A DNA stretch of 64,000 bases from Anaspis maculata (lineage: Eukaryota > Arthropoda > Insecta > Coleoptera > Scraptiidae), in assembly GCA_949128115.1 (NCBI GenBank), contig OX421962.1, positions 43,733,745 through 43,797,744 of the forward strand, read 5' to 3'. Positions 56,976 to 64,000 of the stretch are shown here, one piece after another. Position numbers and translations under genes: made by a program. Every line of letters begins with the position of its first letter. Position 1 is the stretch's first letter. Below the pieces are notes generated by a model. The model saw only the letters and a list, made by a program, of their open reading frames with translations. It made no database searches and was not told where the DNA came from.

Positions 56976-57810
56976 GTAAGTGGTTGTTTAGGTTTACCCT
57001 GCCCCCACCCCGGTCGCCCGTACTTACCCCTACGCTCCCTCCCTCACCGTCCTCACGCGCGCTTCCCCACCTCGTGTAAAGTCGCTAACCGAAAGCCCTT
57101 CCTATCGGTGTCATTAAACGGCAATTACCCATCATCGATCTGTAGTGCTTTTTTTTTTGTTGAGGTATTTTGAGGGGTCGCATTTTTTGAGGGGTTCTTG
57201 AGGGGCAACAAAACTTGTCCCACGCATTTCCTTACTCTAATAAATTAATTGCATTTAATTTCAATACCTGTAGACCTCTACTCACACACGCGAAAGATCA
57301 GTCACGCCAACTGTTATTACTCGTATTATTATCGCTCCGTTCTTTACATGTTGTTTATTTCTATGTGGCGCGAAAACGTAGAGGAAATACCGCCGGCGAT
57401 TACCATCAGCACAATGAAAAATTCTCGGTTGTGGTGTGGTGTGCTCAGTCTGATTCGAATTTACCTACGTTTCAATTTGAACTTGGCGAAAATGTGTTTC
57501 TCAAGGATGAATGTTTTTTTTTATTAGACATATTGCGGACTCTAGACCACAATAATAAATACAACACAAAAATATCGTCATCACTCATCAGCATCATCAC
57601 AATTTTATTTTCACCTTGAATGGTGTTATTGAACCGTGCACCTCAATTTGTCAAGTTTTTCTAAGAACTCTGCTGAGTGCTGACACCCTCCAACGTTCCA
57701 AGAGTTCATTTTGAAAAATCGTAGGTCGAGTCGTAGGTACCTACTTGACTTTTAGGCACCGTCCTACCAACTAATTATATTTTTCATAAATTCCCACAGA
57801 TACCTGTATA
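56976..57810 (+). other. Start of the presumed groucho intron 1
   Basis: C-rich then AT-rich sequence. Frames at 57215-57619 end in low-complexity sequence and show no domain. Nothing else was identified. Confidence 0.4.
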
Positions 57811-60071
57811 CAGGGTGGCCTATTGAAAACGAAACAGACAGATTTTCGAGCATTCGCCCTCATTTTATCGATATAAGCCCGGACAGGTCAACTTTGTTTT
57901 CAAGGGGGACGTTCAACTGCTATGAATTTAACCGTGGAGTTTCACCCCCGTCGTCAGGGTGGCAGCCTCTTCGAAAATTTTAAATTTTTAAATGACAATT
58001 GACATGACATCATTTCAAAGCTGGTTCAATTGTCTTTATAGCGGTGTTAATTTTTTTAATTTTTTTTTTGACTCTATGCAACTTTTTCAAGATAATGCTA
58101 AAGTAGGTTCCACTTGTGATTCTAGTCGGCTCGGCTGTGAGATTTTGTTTCTAAGTTTTCAAATGTGAAATATAGAAAATCCCCAAAACTTTGCAGTTGG
58201 CTGCTCTGGCCGGACCAGTTTTGAAACACATTTTTTGCGTATTTCCTTCACAGATAGCCGAAACATTTTTGCGGGACGTGATGTCTGACGCTTTTTTCCA
58301 TTTTATTTGAAAATGCAACAATTTTTCGACCTGTTTTTAATTTTCGCTAATGAACAAATAAATCAAGAGAGCCTTGACATTTGGCAGTTGTGAAAAATAT
58401 TCCTAACCTCTTGAAGCCGGTTCAACTTTCGGTGCTTCAAATTAAAGAGTATACAATGCCCTTCGTCCAAAAAAGGGGCCCCATGCAATCATCAACCCTT
58501 TCGTCTCTTCCAGTCAAAAATATAAGCCAAACCCTGAAGAATTATGGGCGATACAAGGATCGCCCTGCAGTCTGTCATTGGCAAGAGAATTCACGTGTAA
58601 AAAGTAAATTAAACTAAATTTCAAAAAACCCAGCCGCTCAAAGTTGCGTATTGAACCGAAATTGATGTTAGTACCTTCAATTTGCAATTTGCTTTCGTTT
58701 TGGGGCTTTCCGGGACGAGTTTTTGTCGACTCTGAATGGGCCGCCGTCAAGATGACTTAGATTTGCGGCCGCCCCGTGCTCTGCGTCCCCCTAGTCGCAC
58801 TTCCACATATGACCAGGTCAGTTTTCCAAGATTTTAATATCAATTTGATAAGAAATATAGCTTCACTTCCAGAGAAGTCAGTTTCATACCAGGTGAAAAG
58901 GCGGCAAGCCTACAATGCTAAAATAGAAAATTTGCCCAGCCAACTAGAGTCACAGTACAAGTGAACTTACTATAGTTTCAGTGTTTTCGGAGGGTTACAG
59001 CACCTTCTAGGAGGCTGGCTCATAGTTACCGAACCCATGACGCGGCTTATGTCGGTCTAGTAAACATATCGTCGGTCCAGTGCCAAAACCACGAATGTGC
59101 AAAAATAGGGTTTTGAGATAAATGAACTTGAATGTTTGAAGCGCCCTGAAAAATCGAATTTTCACAACATGCATGCAACGTTCTGATATTAAGAGCCATT
59201 TATTGCTCGGATTGAAGCCGTTGGATTAAGGTTCATGAAATTTTGCAGTATTTTTGAAAAAATCACATTCGTTGTTTTGGTATTGTTTTTTTTTTTTGAA
59301 TGCACTTTCACTACTTGTAGGAAATTAAAAGCAATGAAATATCGTGAATTGTTTTATTATTAAAGTTGCAATAAAAAATCAAAATAAACAGGTAAACATA
59401 AAATAACTCTTTGAAACCCTTCATCGGGCTTGTAAAAACAAAACACGTAACAAAAAGATAAATTCTGGGCCGTCTTCCGACTCGTAAAACAAAAAAATAT
59501 AAGAAAGTCAACGAAAAAAAAAATAGGTAGATTGTTGGCAAACAAAAAAATAAATTATTCAGTCTTCTTCCTAGTTCATGAAAAAACAATGGAAATCACC
59601 CGATTATTTCCTTCATCCACTGTTGATTGCTATTTTATGCACAATTACCTTATTGTCAAGTCCTGGAAGATCTGTTCCATCCCGACTTTTTTGCTGATTT
59701 TTGGCCAACTGCATAATTTTTTGTGTTCTTGAATTCATTTTCACTTTTTCACCAATGTGCACGTTTTACAAAGTTTTATTTTTTCACAATGCCAAAAGAA
59801 CGAAAGTGCCACATTCGTGGTGAGTGCCTTGGACAAACTGACTTACGCGAAAACAAGCATGGACCTGCAAACCCTTTATGGCGGGCAAACAGATTCGTGG
59901 TTTTGGCCTGGCATAGTACTTATTTTTCTGCACCCGGTGGTGCACTTAGGCGAAAATGGCAGATTTTGCACATTCATGGTTTTGGCATTGCACCGACGAT
60001 ATTACAGTATACAAACAAGTGAGGTCAAGTGCCCGAAAATTTCTATGTTTTGTTTTGGTTGGGCCACTCTG
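57811..60071. mobile_element. TA-flanked CAGGGTGGCC element with a nested copy inside
   Basis: The left end CAGGGTGGCCTA follows TA (57809-57810) and the right end GGCCACTCTG precedes TA (60072-60073), with one mismatch. Inner arms match around ATCGTCGGTCCAGTGCCAAA (59070) and its complement near 59985. The left arm is longer because the solo element at 58102-58971 lies in it. Confidence 0.55.
58102..58971. mobile_element. Uninterrupted copy of the AGTAGGTTC element
   Basis: This is the inverted paralogue of 49166-49226 plus 54005-54846. The ends are AGTAGGTTCCACTTGTGATT and CAAGTGAACTTACT. It shows the empty TGTA site for the 4.8-kb foldback (CCTACAATGC at 58909-58918). Interior frames (58381-58617 plus, 58514-58750 minus) are shared with the other copy but shifted, so no gene is called. 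Confidence 0.8.
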
Positions 60072-60336
60072 TATAGGTCAAATTAGCTAGATTTATGAAA
60101 AAGTCACACAACATGAAACAAAATAATATGTATTACCGAATTATAAAATCACATGGATGTTTGTGAACAAAAAGACAGAAAAATAGACTGAAATGTAAAC
60201 AAGAATCGGTTGTGTCACCCCAAAACTTCACCGACGAGTAGCAAAGAACGGATGGAAATTTCATTATGAGACGTCCCTTCGGGTGGGAAGTTAGAATTTG
60301 AGAAAAAGAATCGAGAATTGAGATATTTTCTCTAAT

Positions 60337-60865
60337 AAGGGCTTCATCATTTGAGTCCGGTCTCGATAAGCTAGGCCAGTTACGCATTTTAAAGTGGAAA
60401 ACTTTCGGAAAACTTGGAAAATTTAAAGAGAAATTGCCTGAAAATGTTCAAGAATCACTTACTCTGTGTTTAAAAAAGTTGGTATAAATCTGTTCACAAG
60501 CTAAAAAGTAGTTTTTCAAATGGAACCAAATTATGTAGAAATAAAAGCGAGTGAAGCAGTCAAACGCATTGATACATGGATGAAGGTGAACGAGCTGAAA
60601 TTGGCACCAAAGAAAGGTTGAAAATAATTTGCAGGAAATTGAAAATCTTGAAAATTCGAAGTTCCCAAGGTAAAGATCGTCCACTACGGCTTCACTTTAA
60701 GCTCCATCATTTCAAGTCAGGTTTCGATAACCCAGGTCTGTTTTACATTTTCAACAAGGAAATTCCCGGGAAATTGAAAAGAAAATTATTGGAAAATGTC
60801 AAAGAGCCGGCTACCTCTTGTTTAAAAGAAATTGGTGGAAATCTGTTCACAGGATAAAAAGTTGG
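60337..60865 (+). repeat. Diverged direct duplication of about 165 bp, 365 bp apart
   Basis: CATCATTTGAGTCCGGTCTC (60346) and CATCATTTCAAGTCAGGTTT (60708) start parallel segments. They continue through ACATTTTCAAC-type, GAAAATGT and GGTATAAATCTGTTCACA / GGTGGAAATCTGTTCACA. No protein was recognised in the 93-codon frame covering the second unit. Confidence 0.55.
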
Positions 60866-60869
60866 GAAA

Positions 60870-61430
60870 TTTGCAGTTTTTTCAGAAATGAAAACTCGGG
60901 AACCGTGGCGTGGGTCCAATTTCGAAAATTTTCCGTCCATAAATTAATTCAATCTTTTCTCCAACTTTCATTCCAAACATGTCTGCACCTGAAATGAATA
61001 TTTCGTGGGGTTCATCAGGTGCGTGGGCTCATCGCATGTCGAAGTTTGCATTGCAGTTTTTTCAAAATTACGGAATGTGCTGATTTCGTTTTGAAAAAAT
61101 TACCGTCGGAAAACCGGAACCGTGCCGATTTTGAAAATGGGTCTACACGACGCCCAATCCAATGTACTTTCGATATCAGTTGGAATTTTCCGAAATAATT
61201 TGATCCTTGAACAGGAATGAATTTTTAAGTGGAGTCCTGCATCAAAAGCGAGCCGTCCTGGCCAAAATACGGGCGAGGGGTCCTCTCGGGTGGCAACGGC
61301 TAGGACAAATTTTGAAAATCATTCGACTGGAAAATGGTGGAAAATTGCAACTGCAGACTTGACTCTTGAGACCTTCGGATAGACGTTGCACCTCGCGTTG
61401 CAGCTGTTATCGTGGAAGGTTACAGACATA
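60870..61430 (+). repeat. Dispersed repeat, inverted partner of 42460-43320
   Basis: It carries GGGTGGCAACGGC, TGCATCAAAAGCGAGCC and CTTTCGATATCAGTTGGAAT in the same order as the complement of the 43-kb copy. It ends near TTATCGTGGAAGGTTACAGA, matched at 42470-42495. Confidence 0.65.
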
Positions 61431-62954
61431 TAGTACTAGCGGTAAGCAGCTAACTAGTGAAGAATACTGCATTTTATGATACAAGCAACAGATTTGGTAC
61501 ACGTAACCTCAGAAAAATTCTAAGCGATTTGACCCGTAGTTCTTGAAAATCCCTTCGGGGAGAGCCGAGATATGGGGGGGGGGAGAGGGGTTAATTTCTC
61601 TTATTTAGAAAAAATTTATGTGCCCCAAACTGGCATGGAAAACGTCAAATTCAAGTGAATTGAACATGCTGAATACACTGGCAAATTCTAATTTAAAAAA
61701 AATGCAAATAGTTGCCTTTTTTTCCAAAATGGCCACCAATGAATGACAAAAAATCATGCATGAATAAGTTATTCGAGTAAGGTATCAATTTATATGTTTT
61801 CGAGGGCGCTGGACTCATTTCTCTTATCGAAATCACCATATCGAACAAAATTATTCATTTTGGGTCAGGGTAGATGAACAACCCCCAACACTTGAAGTGA
61901 CGCTTCCAAGATTTGTAGTGAATATCGAAAGAACAATATGGAGCTACATCTGAATAATCTCTTTTTTGATGATAAATGAAATTACCCATGTAACTACACC
62001 TTTAAAGTCACAATAATCATCTCTGGAATCCCCAACCACCCTTAGTGGGAGGGTGTTGCATAACCTGGCTTTCCTTCGAGGTCATTATAACTTTCTGCTG
62101 TTGCTGGTGCTCTCCACAGGGAAGCTCCAAGATATGGTGAAAAACAGCACATCAATGTCACACCTGGTATCTAGCCAAAATTGATATTTTTTTCGAAAGT
62201 TTATCAACAGTCAGATTTTCTGAAAAATCACCCTACACAATTTAGAGGAAAAAATCATTCAAATCGAATAAATCGGCGATTTGACTTCAAACTTAGTTAG
62301 ATATTGGTGGTGCGTTAATTTTGTCTGTCAGTGTACCTATAACCAAGAAGGCAGAAAAAGATAAAAATGCTAAAATGGGCAGAACTGGTGTCAAATCTAG
62401 ACTTCCAAGAGAAAGGAATGAAACTCTTTTATGGAAATCATAACTTGCTTGAAGTCTAAAAACACAAATTACATGGTAGGACTGACTTACTGTCAGAGCT
62501 TTGTATCAAAGTCCCAGTTGCTTACTTCGATGAGTTTAATTTTAAACTCCATGAACAACGAACATGTTTACAAGTAGTGAGGAATCTCAACTAAAAACTC
62601 CAACAATACATAAAATATTATCATGTAGGTATTATACTATCTTATACCATTCAATAGTTATTGACATAATAAGGCAGGAGGGCGAATATTCACAGGACTA
62701 GCAGACTAGCATATTCAAGGACGATCGTAAGCGAGGCCTGGGAGCCTACGTGCCCTGTAAAGACACTAACTTTCCTGGCATATTATGTATAACGTTTTAC
62801 CTGAAACTACCTCAATCAACCACAAAGAAAGAAATATTTGGTACCAAAATTCTGAAACGTCATTCTGGCACAATTTGGCAAATACCTCGTTGCTGGATCC
62901 GGTTTCCAACAGTTTTCAGCAAATTTCCAGCAAACAAAACGTTTCTTGACGCAG

Positions 62955-63035
62955 AAAAGTAAGATTTCCCTGCCTAGGTATAGGCAGGTTAAGTCTTTAT
63001 CTGCCTATAGGCAGGAAAATCTCGCTTTTTTGCGC
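62955..63035. repeat. Nested hairpin with TGCCTATAGGCA cores
   Basis: AAGTAAGATTTCCCTGCC and GGCAGGAAAATCTCGC form an outer stem. Within it, GCCTAGGTATAGGC and TGCCTATAGGCA are themselves near-palindromes, giving a cruciform-capable structure. Then GGGTAAAAACGA is repeated three times near 63077-63110. Confidence 0.6.
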
Positions 63036-63339
63036 CAAAAGACGCTTGTAATGGACACTTTACCTGTCACTTTAGGGTAAAAACGAGGGTAAAAACGAGG
63101 GTAAAAACATTTTTAAAGCAGTTTCCTGTGACACAATAAGGAAATTTAGGTTCTACAAGACCCTCCAATCAAGGGCGGTTGGGGTTTCAAAGGATGGTTG
63201 TGAGTTTAAATGTGTAGTTACATCGGTAATTTTCATTTATCAATCAAAAAGATTTTATTTAGATGTAGCTCCATATTGCTCTTTCGATTGTACACTTCAA
63301 ATCTTGAAAGTGTCACTCAGGTGTGGGGGTGGTTCATTT

Positions 63340-63630
63340 ACCCTGACCCAAAATGTATAATTATGTTCGATATAGTGATTTCATTTTGAAAAATGAGTCC
63401 AGTGGCCTCGAAAACATATAAATTGATACCTGACTCGATCAACTTATTCATACATGATTTTTGTCAATTAATAAATTTCATGAAATAACAGGGTAGCTCA
63501 TTTACCGAGGCCCAAAATGGATAATTTTGTTCGATATGATAATTTCGATAAGAGAAATGAGTCCAGCGACCTCGAAAACATATAAATTGATACCTTACTC
63601 GAATACCTAATTCGTACATGTTTTTGTAAA
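63340..63630 (-). repeat. Tandem duplication in the right palindrome arm
   Basis: GACCCAAAATGTATAATTAT and GGCCCAAAATGGATAATTTT begin parallel units at 63348 and 63510. Both contain ATGAGTCCAG, CCTCGAAAACATATAAATTG and ATACATG-like ends. The left arm has one copy (61795-61880). Confidence 0.7.
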
Positions 63631-63937
63631 TTATCGGCGGCCATTTTGAAAAAAAAGGCTACTATTTGCATTTTTTTATAAAATTAAGATTTACCAGTGT
63701 ATTCAGCATGTTCAATTTACTTGAATTCGACATTTTCCAAGCCAGTTTGGCGCATATAGATTTTTCTAAATAAGAGAAATCAACCCCTCTCCCCCCACCC
63801 CATATCTTGGCTCCCCCCGAAGGGATTTTCAAGAACTACGGGTCAAATCGCTTAGAATTCTTCAAAGATCACGTGTACCAAATCTGTTGCTTGTATCATA
63901 AAATGCAGTTTTATTTTGCTTACCGCTAGTACTAATA

Positions 63938-64000
63938 CCGAGCGTTCATTAATTAAATGGGTCAAGGGTGCCTGTGACTTTGAAAACATCTGTCGGAACT
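63938..64000 (+). mobile_element. Truncated copy of the CCGAGAGTTCAT MITE (runs off the window)
   Basis: CCGAGCGTTCATTAATTAAA, then GGGTCAAGGGTGCCTGTGAC and ATCTGTCGGAACT, matches 25082-25150. TA precedes it (63936-63937). The window ends inside the left arm. Confidence 0.75.

Larger units (their letters stand above)
61431..63934. repeat. 2.5-kb palindrome
   Basis: TAGTACTAGCGGTAAGC and its complement bound arms of about 620-770 bp, which mirror through GGTCAAATCGCTTAGAAT, CGAAGGGATTTTCAAGAACT, AACATGCTGAATACACTGG and ATATAAATTGATACC. The spacer (about 62060-63160) is unrelated and holds the 62955 hairpin. The right arm carries a tandem duplication. Confidence 0.8.

Noticed and set aside
57215..57619. 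134-codon frame downstream of the groucho exon as a possible exon 2
   Set aside because: It lacks the TLE_N-type residues expected after the leader peptide and ends in low-complexity sequence. It is more likely intronic.
63077..63110. CRISPR-like repeats (GGGTAAAAACGA three times) and other short direct repeats
   Set aside because: The units are adjacent with no spacers and the genome is eukaryotic. This is simple tandem duplication.

Overview
The window looks like AT-rich animal DNA, most likely from an insect. The reasons are long introns and intergenic tracts, dense TA-flanked CAGGGTG-type mini-elements, hAT, PIF/Harbinger-like and LINE debris, tRNA-derived SINEs, and one recognisable first exon that fits arthropod groucho. 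There are no operons and no prokaryotic signals. The species cannot be named from this sequence. Most short reading frames here are chance frames inside repeats.

Layout. 1-5.2 kb: two back-to-back foldback palindromes, the first with smaller elements nested inside. 5.2-15 kb: mostly single-copy-looking sequence with a few short palindromic elements, a tRNA-like repeat and weak exon candidates. 15-20.6 kb: hairpin elements, a degenerate array of about 250-bp units ending in a CGGA microsatellite, a 1-kb palindrome and an 0.86-kb hAT element with 8-bp target duplications. 20.7-23.7 kb: an inverted-repeat-bounded block with LINE reverse-transcriptase fossils. 23.8-27.9 kb: a nest of TA-flanked palindromes up to four levels deep. 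27.95-34.33 kb: a young, non-coding LTR retrotransposon whose LTRs (2.9 kb) are five times longer than its internal domain (0.55 kb). 34.4-42.3 kb: further palindromes, a 482-bp hAT element and one GC-richer patch near 38.2-38.7 kb that may hold exons. 42.3-46.3 kb: a mariner-type transposase pseudogene split by a hAT-like element that itself carries a SINE. 47.4-48.7 kb: a 1.25-kb palindrome.

48.8-56.0 kb: a 7.2-kb hAT-ended unit with perfect 8-bp target duplications. Inside it lies a second element, inside that a 4.8-kb palindrome with a 4-bp target duplication and a preserved empty site elsewhere in the window, and inside that decayed copies of a protein gene, a SINE, a MITE and a PIF/Harbinger-like MITE. 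56.46-56.98 kb: a GC-rich promoter-like stretch and the probable first coding exon of groucho on the plus strand, with a perfect GTAAGT donor. The rest of the window (57-64 kb) would be intron 1 and is again filled with palindromes.

The unifying theme is serial insertion of foldback elements into foldback elements. Insertion order can be read from target-site duplications and empty sites. In three palindromes a small hairpin element sits at or close to the symmetry axis, which suggests that the larger inverted duplications formed around a pre-existing hairpin.
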